Shown one piece after another: positions 7,283 to 15,286 of a DNA stretch of 44,554 nt (position 1 is the stretch's first letter; every line of letters begins with the position of its first letter). The position numbers were made by a program, and so were the translations under genes. Below the pieces are notes generated by a model. The model was not told the DNA's origin. It ran no database searches and worked only from the letters and a program-made list of their open reading frames with translations. This DNA comes from an uncultured Bacteroidales bacterium. Its GTDB lineage: Bacteria > Bacteroidota > Bacteroidia > Bacteroidales > FEN-979. The stretch is taken from positions 1-44,554 of the forward strand of contig CAIMWF010000025.1 in NCBI GenBank assembly GCA_903845055.1, given 5' to 3'.

Positions 7283-9484
7283 TTAGTTTTTAACCAGTTC
7301 GAGCTGGTTCCTGATGAGTTTATAATAAAATCCCTGTTTCTGCAGCAACTGCTCATGGTTGCCCGATTCGACCACTTCGCCCTTTTCAAGAACGACGATC
7401 TGGTCGGCATTCCTGATGGTGCTTAACCGGTGAGCGACGATGACGACCGTTTTACCTTTAAAGAATGCCGACAGGTTTTCAACAATCTTGCGTTCGTTAA
7501 CGGCATCAAGCGAATTGGTCGCCTCGTCGAAAAAGAGGTATTCCGGGTTGCGGTAAATTGCCCGGGCAATCAGGATACGTTGCTTCTGTCCCTCGCTGAT
7601 ACCGGTGCCATCCTGCCCGATCCGCGTGGCGGTGCCAAGGGGCAACTGGTCGATGAAGTCATAGAGGATTGCGTCGTTGATGGCACGGGCCAGTTTTTTG
7701 TCATCGATGATTTTGTCGCTCAGGGCGATGTTGTTGGCAATGGTGTCTGAAAAAATGTACCCGTCCTGCATCACCGAACCGCAACAGCTGCGCCAGAAAC
7801 TGCTGGAGAAGTCTTCGAGCGGCGTTTTGCCGACAACGATCTGTCCCGCCCCGGGCTTGTAAAATCCCAGCAGTAACTTGATAAGGGTTGTTTTTCCGCT
7901 ACCGCTCGATCCTACGATGGCCGTGATTTTTTGTGCCGGGATGTGCAGGTTCATCTTGTGAAGTACGTAAGGCGAATGGGGCCCTTCGCGCTGGAACGAA
8001 ACATCCCGGATCGAAATCCCCAGGTTTGCGGGAAGATGGCGCAGTCCGGGCGCCACCGGGTCCTCTTCGTCCTTCTGGCTGTTTACCTCGTCGAGGCGTT
8101 CCATGCTGATGCTTGCATCCTGCGCCTCCCTTATGAAATTGACCATCTGTTCCACGGGGTTGTTCAACTGCCCAAGGATGTACTGGATGGCAAGCATGGT
8201 GCCCAGGGTTAATGTTCCCTTGATGACCAGGCTGGCCGCCAGGAAGGTGATGATAATATCCTTGGTACGTACGAAAAAGAGTGCGCCGGCGCTCTGGTAC
8301 TGGTTCAGGCTTAGGCTCCTGATGCTGAGTTTGTACAGGTTGCCCTGGATCTCCTCCCATTCCTCGCGCTTCTGGTCTTCACAGTTTTGCAGCTTGATCT
8401 CCTGCATGCCGGTGATCATCTGGATCAGGGTGTTCTGGTTTTCCGATAACCTTGAAAACCGCAGGTAATCAAGTTCCCGGCGTTTTTTCATAAACAGGTA
8501 TACCCAGACTGCATACAGGGTGCTCCCAAGCAGGAAAACGAGGAAGATGGTCAGATTGTAATAGAGAAGCACGGCACCGAAGATGACAAATGTGATGGTG
8601 GAGAAAAGCACGTTCAGGGAACTCACGGTCAGGAACGACTGGATGCGCTGGTGATCCTGGATACGCTGCATAAGGTCGCCGATCATCTTGGAGTCGAAGA
8701 AGCCGATGGGAAGCTTCATGATCTTGCTGAGAAAATCGGAGATCAGTGAAATGTTGATCCTGATGCTCAGGTGCAGCAACACCCACCCTCGGACATACTC
8801 GATGACGGTGAGGCCGAGGAAGAGTGCCAGTTGCCCGAGCAGCACCAGTGTGATGAATCCCAGGTCGTGGTTCCTGATCCCCTTGTCGACGATGTACTGT
8901 GCAAGGAAAGGGAAGGCCAGCTGAATGACACTTCCCAGGATCATCCCCAGGAAAAGGCGAAAGATTGCCCGCTGCCTCGGTTTGATATAGGGAACAAGGA
9001 ATTTTATTTTCGAGGTCCGGGGTGTCTCATCAGGCTGCTGTTCGAAATTTTCACCCGGCTCCATGGCAAGGCAGATGCCCGTTCCCTCTTCTTCGCTTCC
9101 CGACAGCCATCCTTCGAGGAACTGCTGTTTCGAAAGCACCAGTTTGCCGTGTGCAGGGTCGGCAACATAAACCTTCTGGCTCCCCCGTTTCTCGGCAATA
9201 TCATATACAACCACGAAGTGCCGCTGTTTCCAGTGTACGATGCAGGGGAGCGGCGCCTCTTCAGCCATCTGTTTAAAGGAAATCTGGACCCCGGCCGTGT
9301 CAAAGCCGATGGCTTCGGCGGCATCACTGATCCCGAGGAGCGAAACCCCGTCGCGGGTGATGTAGCATTTTTCACGCAGCGTGGCGATACGGTATTTCTT
9401 GCCGTAATGCCGGGCAACCATCTGAAGGCAGGCGGGCCCGCAATCCATGGCATCGTGCTGGTGAAAAAAGACAAACTTCATCAT
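7283..9484 (-). CDS. Peptidase-containing ABC exporter (C39 peptidase, GG-leader processing)
   Basis: A 733-aa fused transporter. The N-terminal C39 peptidase (about 1-130) has catalytic Cys15 in DAMDCGPACLQM, His89 in HWKQRHFVVVYD and Asp109 in VADPAHGK. About six membrane segments (about 165-440) follow, then a nucleotide-binding domain with Walker A GSSGSGKTTL, signature variant ISEGQKQR and Walker B YLFFDEATNSLD. This family cuts leaders after a double glycine and exports the released peptide, so the substrate should be the GG-leader precursor at 14665-14877. The start overlaps the permease stop in an ATGA. The usual accompanying HlyD-type periplasmic adaptor is not seen in the operon, so either it is encoded elsewhere or export stops at the periplasm. 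Confidence 0.93.
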   Translation of the reverse strand: MMKFVFFHQHDAMDCGPACLQMVARHYGKKYRIATLREKCYITRDGVSLLGISDAAEAIGFDTAGVQISFKQMAEEAPLPCIVHWKQRHFVVVYDIAEKRGSQKVYVADPAHGKLVLSKQQFLEGWLSGSEEEGTGICLAMEPGENFEQQPDETPRTSKIKFLVPYIKPRQRAIFRLFLGMILGSVIQLAFPFLAQYIVDKGIRNHDLGFITLVLLGQLALFLGLTVIEYVRGWVLLHLSIRINISLISDFLSKIMKLPIGFFDSKMIGDLMQRIQDHQRIQSFLTVSSLNVLFSTITFVIFGAVLLYYNLTIFLVFLLGSTLYAVWVYLFMKKRRELDYLRFSRLSENQNTLIQMITGMQEIKLQNCEDQKREEWEEIQGNLYKLSIRSLSLNQYQSAGALFFVRTKDIIITFLAASLVIKGTLTLGTMLAIQYILGQLNNPVEQMVNFIREAQDASISMERLDEVNSQKDEEDPVAPGLRHLPANLGISIRDVSFQREGPHSPYVLHKMNLHIPAQKITAIVGSSGSGKTTLIKLLLGFYKPGAGQIVVGKTPLEDFSSSFWRSCCGSVMQDGYIFSDTIANNIALSDKIIDDKKLARAINDAILYDFIDQLPLGTATRIGQDGTGISEGQKQRILIARAIYRNPEYLFFDEATNSLDAVNERKIVENLSAFFKGKTVVIVAHRLSTIRNADQIVVLEKGEVVESGNHEQLLQKQGFYYKLIRNQLELVKN

Positions 9485-11871
9485 TCGTATTTTAACGCAT
9501 TCGCAGGATTTTCACGTAAAACCCGGAGTGTTTTGAGAAACAGGATCAAAGAAACAAAAATTCCTACAAATATGACCGATAACAGGAAAATGTACCAGTG
9601 GATGTCGATGTGGTAGTAAAACCGGTCGAGCCAGAAAGGCAGCAGGTACCATGCCAGTGGTATGGCAAAAACGGCAGCAATCAGGATATAGAGGATGAAT
9701 TCTTTCTGGATGAGGTAGATGATGCTGAAGGATGAGGCGCCAAAGACCTTCCTGACCGACATTTCTTTCAGTCTCCGTTCAACGATCAGCATGGCCAGGC
9801 CAAACAATCCCATCCCGGTAATGATGAATGCCAGCAGGGAAAAGGAGGCCACAATCCTCGCAAAATTCTCTTCACCGACATACATTGCTTTCAACTCGCT
9901 GTCGAAAAAGTTGTAAGCGATGGGCGCCTCCGGCGAGCCGCTTTTCATCTTACGGCTGATCAACGCCTGAAGCTGATGCTCGTTTCCGGCTTTGTACCGG
10001 ATGATCATGGTATTGCATTCCGATGGCCGGAGGGCGTACAGAGTGGGACCTATCTTTTTGTGCAGGGTATGGATGTTAAAATTGCCTGCAACTCCGACAG
10101 TGGTAAGGGTGTATATTATATTGTGTGAAGCGCCGTTGTAATTTATCACACGGGCAGCCTCCTCGTTGATGATCACCGGGTTGTCTTTGAGAGAATCCTG
10201 GTGGCCGAAATCATGACCTGAAACCATGCGCGCCCCAAGGGTGGTAAAAAAGTTATAATCGACGGAAATGCTCTCGAATTTGATTTTTTTATTGTTCAGG
10301 GACGGAACCCCGATGTTTACCGTTTTTGCGCTGGCGGTGGGAATCTGTATTGAAGATCCTGTACAGGAGCTTACATAGTCAAGTTTTTCAATATCATTTT
10401 TGAACATGCGGTAACTCCTGTTGTCGTCCTGGTTAAAGCTGACCACAAGGAGATGCTGCCGTTCGATGCCCTGGTCCCGGGTCAGGCAAAACCGGATCTG
10501 AAGATATACATTGATCAGCCCGATGAAAAGGACAAGCGTGATGAATATCTGGGTTACGATGAAGATCTTGCTCAGGCTCACCTTTTTATAAATGATGAAG
10601 TTGGATCTGAGCGCAGTTACCGGGTTGAGGGCTGAAAGATACAGCGCGACATATACGCCCGACAACAGCCCGATGACGACCGAAACGGCCGAAGAGACAG
10701 AAAGGTAAAGCAGGAGGTTGCCTGCATTGAGGTGCAGCTGGTAACCGTAATACTCTTCCAAAACCGGGTCGATCAACCCGATGAGAAGGTACGACAGCGG
10801 AAAGGCGAAGAGGGTGAGCAGTACCGACTCCGACAGGATCTGGCCAATGAGGTTGCCCCTGGAGGCTCCCAGCACCTTGCGCACGCCGATCTCCTTGAAC
10901 CTCAGTGCCGCCCGGGCCGTGCTCAGCATCGAATAGTTGATCGAAGCCAGGAGGAGGATAAAAAAGGAGAGCGACAGGTAAATATAAAGGTTGCGGCTGC
11001 TTCCCCTGGCAATGAAATCATTCTGTATGTTCTCCGAATGAAGGTATATATCCCTCATATTCTGAAAACTGACACTCCCGGGGTCGAGGTTGGTCCTTGA
11101 CAGGAAAGCAGGGATCCGGGCTTTGATCCTGTCGATCCGGGCCTCCTTTTTCAGCATGATAAAGGTCTGGGCGGTATAATCACCAGGTTTGTTCAGTTCT
11201 TCTTCAGGGTCAGGGTACACCTGGCGGAGCACCTCCTTGTAAAACCCGATCCCGGTAATAAAGTCGGCCTGGATCGTTGAATTCCAAGGCAGCCCGGCAT
11301 ATACTGCCGAAACAACCAGGGGATAAACAACCCCGTTTATGGAGACATGCAGAGTTTTGCCGATCGGGTTCCCGAAGCGGAACATTTTCCGGGCGGCACG
11401 GTCCGAGAGAATGACCTGGCCGGGGTCTTCCAGGAGATGCTTTGTTGAACCCCGGTAAAAATTCATCCCGAGCATTCCGGTAAGTTCAGGATCGGCACAC
11501 AAAAAATCAGGGACCTCCTGGCTGACATCCCCGCTTTTTACCGAAACAGTTCCCATCATAAAATTCAGGTGAATGATCCTCGCAGAAGTTTCAATTTCGC
11601 TGAAACTTCCCGACAGGCTCGGCTTAAGGATAAAGGGACCGAAGCCACCCTTTTCACCGCTTTTATAGGTGTTGATGACCCGGTAAATGCGGCCGCTGTT
11701 TTTGAAGCACCTGTTGTAGCTGAGTTCATTGACGGCAAAGATGAGGAGGATAAACGACACGGTCAGGCCCAGGACAAGCCCCGCAAGATTGATGGAGGTG
11801 TAACCCTTTGTCCGGGAAAGGATGCGCAGCGAAATCTTAAGATTATGTGCAAGCTTTGGGAACCACCTCAT
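9481..11871 (-). CDS. FtsX/MacB-type ABC permease, duplicated form
   Basis: A 796-aa permease of the large Bacteroidota type: two copies of MacB_PCD plus FtsX. The first membrane segment (INLAGLVLGLTVSFILL) is followed by a periplasmic domain. Then come FtsX helices with the conserved coupling sequence FKEIGVRKVLGASRG, a second half starting near residue 445, and a closing repeat of the coupling motif MSVRKVFGASSFS before the last two helices. I chose the ATG at 11871 (MRWFPKLAHNLKI) rather than 11886 because it forms an ATGA overlap with the pseudo-radical-SAM stop. The partner ATPase is probably at 6600-7271. In peptide loci these pairs act as extruders or immunity transporters; that role is inferred here. 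Confidence 0.87.
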   Translation of the reverse strand: MRWFPKLAHNLKISLRILSRTKGYTSINLAGLVLGLTVSFILLIFAVNELSYNRCFKNSGRIYRVINTYKSGEKGGFGPFILKPSLSGSFSEIETSARIIHLNFMMGTVSVKSGDVSQEVPDFLCADPELTGMLGMNFYRGSTKHLLEDPGQVILSDRAARKMFRFGNPIGKTLHVSINGVVYPLVVSAVYAGLPWNSTIQADFITGIGFYKEVLRQVYPDPEEELNKPGDYTAQTFIMLKKEARIDRIKARIPAFLSRTNLDPGSVSFQNMRDIYLHSENIQNDFIARGSSRNLYIYLSLSFFILLLASINYSMLSTARAALRFKEIGVRKVLGASRGNLIGQILSESVLLTLFAFPLSYLLIGLIDPVLEEYYGYQLHLNAGNLLLYLSVSSAVSVVIGLLSGVYVALYLSALNPVTALRSNFIIYKKVSLSKIFIVTQIFITLVLFIGLINVYLQIRFCLTRDQGIERQHLLVVSFNQDDNRSYRMFKNDIEKLDYVSSCTGSSIQIPTASAKTVNIGVPSLNNKKIKFESISVDYNFFTTLGARMVSGHDFGHQDSLKDNPVIINEEAARVINYNGASHNIIYTLTTVGVAGNFNIHTLHKKIGPTLYALRPSECNTMIIRYKAGNEHQLQALISRKMKSGSPEAPIAYNFFDSELKAMYVGEENFARIVASFSLLAFIITGMGLFGLAMLIVERRLKEMSVRKVFGASSFSIIYLIQKEFILYILIAAVFAIPLAWYLLPFWLDRFYYHIDIHWYIFLLSVIFVGIFVSLILFLKTLRVLRENPANALKYE

Positions 11872-13091
11872 GGGCAAACATGGCAAAAATTAAATTTCTT
11901 CGAACTGATTTCGTAATTGCTGATCGGGGGGCAAAGAAATTGGTAGAGGCAATTCTTACAGGGTTCAACCCCAAGGCGCCTTCTTTTCCAGCTGGTTCCC
12001 CCTTCAACCTCCTTGGCGACCAGTTCAGCGACCGACTCGCGGTGAATATTCCCCAGCGGGGCGTCGTTTACATTCGCAAAAACGGCACCGTCGGGAAATA
12101 TTGTCAGCTTCCCGTAATCGTTCTCGTTCATCGTCATACGCGAAAACACCTGGTTCCGGGTAGGCCGTGATGCTTTGATATCGGCTTCTCCGATAAAGAC
12201 CTGTTCCCTGAAAAAACCGGTGTTGTGCCCGTCCAGGTGAGGTTTGAAGTAGACATGTTTCGTGTTAAGCCCGGAAATCATCCCGATGCTTTCTTCAACT
12301 TCCGCGTTCGACCTGACCACGAAATTAAACTCCAACCCCTTTTGCTTCCCGTATTTTTTAACAAGTGCAGTCATCTGGTCCATTTCCTGCTGGCCGGCAG
12401 GAAAGGTCACATAGATGCAAAGCGATTCGTTTCTTTTCAGTTTTCCCGGAAGGGCAGGGGGCAGCAGGCTGAGCGGCATGTGGAACTTTCGGCGGAAAGG
12501 GGTATCAGCCATCATTTTACCGATTGAATCATACCACGGTGAGTCAAGGATGCCCGGCCCGGTAAAGTTGAAGGTGGCAAAAGGCAGGGTTGTCGTCTGG
12601 CGGATCACCGACATGATGGTTTCCAAGGAGAATTCTTCCCCCGGCCCGGCTGAATAAAGCGGGAAGGGGAACTGGGTGTATGCCCGGTCAAATGCAGCCA
12701 TCCCGGGCCAATTGGTGGCGCTTACATGGAACGTTATTTCACGCAGGTGGTTTTCCAGTGCGAATTTGTCCTGTTTGACGATGGGCTGGGGCACGATGTT
12801 GAATGGTTTCGTCAATGACAATCCAGGGCTTTGTATACCTGCCATGAAATCATTCTGGAGTCCGGCAATGAACTCTTCCACGCCATTTTTCTTCAACTCC
12901 TCCCAGCCGATCTTCGTTACATAACCATTTGCAGGGTCGATCAACTGCCTGGTAATCTCCGCAATCCGGAAATTTCCATGACAGGCAATGTATTTCCTAT
13001 TTACGGTGTTGTAATACAACACGTCATTATTCACGCATGCCACCTGCACATACGGCTCAAGGATGATCCACTGGAAATTATCAGTTTGCAT
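11868..13091 (-). CDS. Pseudo-radical-SAM partner protein, GG-Bacteroidales system (TIGR04150-like)
   Basis: A 407-aa protein between the maturase and the permease, with overlaps at both ends (11 bases and ATGA). It resembles the radical-SAM/SPASM peptide enzymes in overall layout, including a C-terminal region starting LTIFPDGAVFANVNDAPLGNI, which mirrors the 'lt.dG.v.pC....lGNi' region of SPASM proteins. There is no CxxxCxxC motif anywhere, so it cannot bind the SAM-activating cluster in the usual way. It does keep a terminal cysteine set, C378, C381, C387, C403 and C406, which could bind an auxiliary cluster. The family is known only as a companion of the GG-Bacteroidales maturase. A role in recognising the precursor or forming a heterodimer with the active enzyme is inference. 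Confidence 0.82.
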   Translation of the reverse strand: MQTDNFQWIILEPYVQVACVNNDVLYYNTVNRKYIACHGNFRIAEITRQLIDPANGYVTKIGWEELKKNGVEEFIAGLQNDFMAGIQSPGLSLTKPFNIVPQPIVKQDKFALENHLREITFHVSATNWPGMAAFDRAYTQFPFPLYSAGPGEEFSLETIMSVIRQTTTLPFATFNFTGPGILDSPWYDSIGKMMADTPFRRKFHMPLSLLPPALPGKLKRNESLCIYVTFPAGQQEMDQMTALVKKYGKQKGLEFNFVVRSNAEVEESIGMISGLNTKHVYFKPHLDGHNTGFFREQVFIGEADIKASRPTRNQVFSRMTMNENDYGKLTIFPDGAVFANVNDAPLGNIHRESVAELVAKEVEGGTSWKRRRLGVEPCKNCLYQFLCPPISNYEISSKKFNFCHVCP

Positions 13092-14592
13092 GAAAGGCTT
13101 CCTTTAGTAATTTACTGTATAACGTGTAATCATTTTCGACCAGGTTGAACATCTTCTCCAGGAGTTCCCTGAAATGCTGTTCGTCCATGAAAAAATCGCA
13201 TACGGGGTTTTCCAGGTCTGTCCTGGTGTTGAAGACACACTCCTTACAGTTGTCGGCAAGATAACACCGTTCGCAGAGTGACCTGATCTTGTCGAAATTC
13301 CGGTTGAACAGGTCGGCAATCGACCGGGAGTCAAGATGTACCTCCCGGTTGTGAAGATTTCCCAGTTTAAAGTCCCTGCTGATATGCTCACAAGGTAAAA
13401 CAGATCCGTCTGCCGTGAGGTAAACCCGCAGGGAGAAAGGCAGGCAGGTAGCGGTTGGGACAAATGCCCTTGACACCTCATTGCCATTGATGCGGCTCAT
13501 GATCTGGAAATGGTTCTTGAAGATGATGCCTGTGTACTTTTCGAGGGTGTTTGCGAGCTCCTTCACGGTGGGGTGTTCCATGAAAAGCCCGAGCATGTCC
13601 TTTTTATGATGGAATGTATTGCGCATCCCCGACAGGAAGGTCGTGGAAAATTCCTTTTTGTGCACCTCGTTGATGTTCGTCGTACTGATCATCGAGGTGA
13701 GCGGGGTTTTCCCGAACCTTTTTTTGAAATAATCCACCACCTCCTGGTAACTGTTCCTGTTATGCAGGACCGCGAGGAAGGAGATGTTGCGTTCAAAATA
13801 ATCGGGGTAGCGCTCCCGTAGCAGGTCCAGGTGCCTGAGGACGATTGCATGGGTGGGCAATTCCCCCTTGAGAATCCTGAAGGAGTTGCCTGTTTCGTCC
13901 CCGTCGAGACTGACCGAAACGTCAAAATCGTTGGCAACGAGGTAATCCGTATGTTTTGACAGCAGTAACCCGTTGGTCGTCAGGTTGAATTTAAAGGTCT
14001 GCCGGTCACCATAAGATTCTTTCAGGTAGGCGACAACATCCCTGATAAAGGCAAAGTTCCGGAAGGGTTCGCCGCCATAAAAACTGACGATCAGGTGGGT
14101 TGAAGCCTTGTCCCGCACGCTCATCAGGTGATCGAGGGCGCGCTTTGCGGCAGCAATGCTGAACTTTTTCTTTCCCCGCTCCTGGTTGATGTAAAATTTG
14201 CTGTAGGTGCAATAGGTGCATGAAAGATTGCACTCCTCGGTTGTTTCAAATATTACCTGCTGAACCCTGGTCAGGTCGGTTTCCACGCGCGAGGGTTGAA
14301 GCCTGCCATTCAGGTTGACCTGCCGGGGTACTTTGAAAAAATCATGTTGCTTGAGAAAGCGGTATTTTTTCCAGTGCACCACCAGTTCAGCATGGCTTAC
14401 CTGGAAATTTTCAAAAATGACGGGGTTGCCGTCATTTTTTGAAGTTTGTATAAATTCAGAAAGGTTTATTCCGGATACTTCCAGGTCATGCAGGCGGGAA
14501 ATCACCGGGTGACATAACAGAACCTGGTTGCGAAAGGGACTGTAAAGAAAGGAATGACCGTTTAACGTGTTGAAAAAAACTGCTTGTTTCAT
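13081..14592 (-). CDS. Radical-SAM/SPASM peptide maturase, GG-Bacteroidales family
   Basis: A 503-aa enzyme. The N-terminal part (about 1-105) resembles a precursor-recognition region. The radical-SAM core starts at about residue 112 with ETTEECNLSCTYC, giving the cluster ligands C121, C125 and C128. Next come YGGEPF (the GGE motif) and LTTNGLLL, and then a SPASM-type C-terminus with many Cys (VLPCEHI...LGNLHNRE...LCERCYLADNCKECVF...NPVCDFF). Enzymes of this type use S-adenosylmethionine to modify a ribosomal peptide, often making thioether or other crosslinks. The substrate should be the precursor encoded 72 bases upstream. The gene overlaps the pseudo-radical-SAM gene by 11 bases. A stable hairpin ends 3 bases before its ATG and may throttle its translation. 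Confidence 0.92.
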   Translation of the reverse strand: MKQAVFFNTLNGHSFLYSPFRNQVLLCHPVISRLHDLEVSGINLSEFIQTSKNDGNPVIFENFQVSHAELVVHWKKYRFLKQHDFFKVPRQVNLNGRLQPSRVETDLTRVQQVIFETTEECNLSCTYCTYSKFYINQERGKKKFSIAAAKRALDHLMSVRDKASTHLIVSFYGGEPFRNFAFIRDVVAYLKESYGDRQTFKFNLTTNGLLLSKHTDYLVANDFDVSVSLDGDETGNSFRILKGELPTHAIVLRHLDLLRERYPDYFERNISFLAVLHNRNSYQEVVDYFKKRFGKTPLTSMISTTNINEVHKKEFSTTFLSGMRNTFHHKKDMLGLFMEHPTVKELANTLEKYTGIIFKNHFQIMSRINGNEVSRAFVPTATCLPFSLRVYLTADGSVLPCEHISRDFKLGNLHNREVHLDSRSIADLFNRNFDKIRSLCERCYLADNCKECVFNTRTDLENPVCDFFMDEQHFRELLEKMFNLVENDYTLYSKLLKEAFHAN

Positions 14593-14595
14593 GGT

Positions 14596-14634
14596 TTGTC
14601 ATTACCATGGGAATGACCATGGAGTGGATGACAA
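14596..14634 (-). promoter_or_regulatory. Stem-loop between precursor and maturase genes
   Basis: On the minus strand TTGTCAT (14634-14628) pairs with ATGACAA (14602-14596), and inside it CCATGG (14622-14617) pairs with CCATGG (14610-14605) around a six-base loop. The hairpin ends three bases before the maturase ATG and is not followed by a T run. It looks more like a translation-limiting or processing structure than a terminator, which would favour precursor over enzyme. Confidence 0.55.
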
Positions 14635-14664
14635 AAATAGTGATTTTAAGCAGCAAATCAATGC

Positions 14665-14877
14665 TTAAAGCGATGTCTTCGTCTGTCCGGCTGCACTGGC
14701 TGCGGCGGTATTGTCGCACACGCACATGTCGCCGATCGAACCGCCTGATTGTTTGGTGGATATCATCGGGTTGTTCATGGAGCAGTAACATTTCACATCA
14801 ACACCTCCCTTGATCTGGGCTAACTTGTTCTTTTCAAGTTCGACTTTGTGAAGGTTGATCAGGCTTAATTTTTTCAT
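14665..14877 (-). CDS. RiPP precursor peptide with GG leader, GG-Bacteroidales family (TIGR04149-like)
   Basis: A 70-aa peptide. The leader starts MKKLSLINLHKVEL and ends LAQIKGG, so C39 cleavage would follow residue 25. The predicted 45-residue core begins VDVKCYCSMNNP and contains two CxC pairs (core positions 5 and 7, 27 and 29: CYC and CVC), an internal SGGS and an Ala/Thr/Ser-rich tail. Leader start and GG end match the natural-product precursor family that accompanies the maturase and pseudo-radical-SAM proteins encoded next. The peptide would be modified in the cytoplasm, cut and exported by the C39 transporter. Its activity is unknown: bacteriocin, signal and metal binder are all possible. 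It is the first gene after a sigma-54 promoter. The core has no relative I can name. Confidence 0.9.
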   Translation of the reverse strand: MKKLSLINLHKVELEKNKLAQIKGGVDVKCYCSMNNPMISTKQSGGSIGDMCVCDNTAAASAAGQTKTSL

Positions 14878-14927
14878 GGCTTCAGAATTAGAATTTTCAA
14901 GTGTTTTTAAACTGGCACACTTTAATA

Positions 14928-14943
14928 TGCAAAAAATGTGCCA
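14928..14943 (-). promoter_or_regulatory. Sigma-54 (-24/-12) promoter of the peptide operon
   Basis: The minus strand reads TGGCACATTTTTTGCA. This is TGGCAC, five bases, then TTGCA, with exactly ten bases between the invariant GG and GC, a full match to the RpoN consensus. The -12 end lies 51 bases before the precursor ATG, leaving a leader of roughly 40 bases. A GGCACA/TGTGCC inverted repeat (14913-14918 with 14937-14942) overlaps it. Control by the NtrC-type regulator at 3881 is inferred. Confidence 0.82.
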
Positions 14944-14996
14944 TCATATTAAGTACTTTGAAACTAAGATATTAAAACCATTGAAATAGGTGTGAT

Positions 14997-15031
14997 GTGT
15001 AAAAATGTGTCAACAATGTAAAGGGTGTAAA
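14997..15031. promoter_or_regulatory. Phased TGTAAA repeats, probable enhancer of the sigma-54 promoter
   Basis: TGTAAA occurs at 14998, 15017 and 15026, with the variant TGTCAA at 15008, giving a spacing of 10, 9 and 9 bases. They lie about 55-88 bases upstream of the -24 element, where activators of the NtrC type usually bind. The same hexamer is clustered ahead of the response regulator gene. No footprint exists; this is pattern evidence. Confidence 0.45.
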
Positions 15032-15043
15032 AATTTTACTGCC

Positions 15044-15085
15044 TTGCCCCTTAAAAGGCAAAACCCCGGAACTTACGCCCCGGGG
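15044..15085 (-). terminator. Probable terminator downstream of the eCIS operon
   Basis: On the minus strand CCCCGG (15085-15080 side) pairs with CCGGGG (15069-15064) around about ten bases and is followed by TTTTGCCTTTT. A second, weaker GCC/GGC-based hairpin (TTGCC/GGCAA) follows at once. It lies about 200 bases past the last eCIS stop (15287) and shields the peptide promoter region from read-through. A further perfect stem, ATCATC-GTTG-GATGAT at 15088-15103, sits just ahead of it. Confidence 0.5.
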
Positions 15086-15286
15086 GAATCATCGTTGGAT
15101 GATCATACCTTTACCTTGCGGTAAATTGTAATTCGGATTGCTCCTGGTACATTTTGACTTTGCTTCGTACCTGCCTGTAATCAAGTTGCTGCAACCTTCC
15201 GGTTATCGCTTCGCCTCAATAAAAAAAACATTACGATACATTGTCGATGTAAAGATAGTGAATTCCTTTTCAAAATGTCAAGCCAT

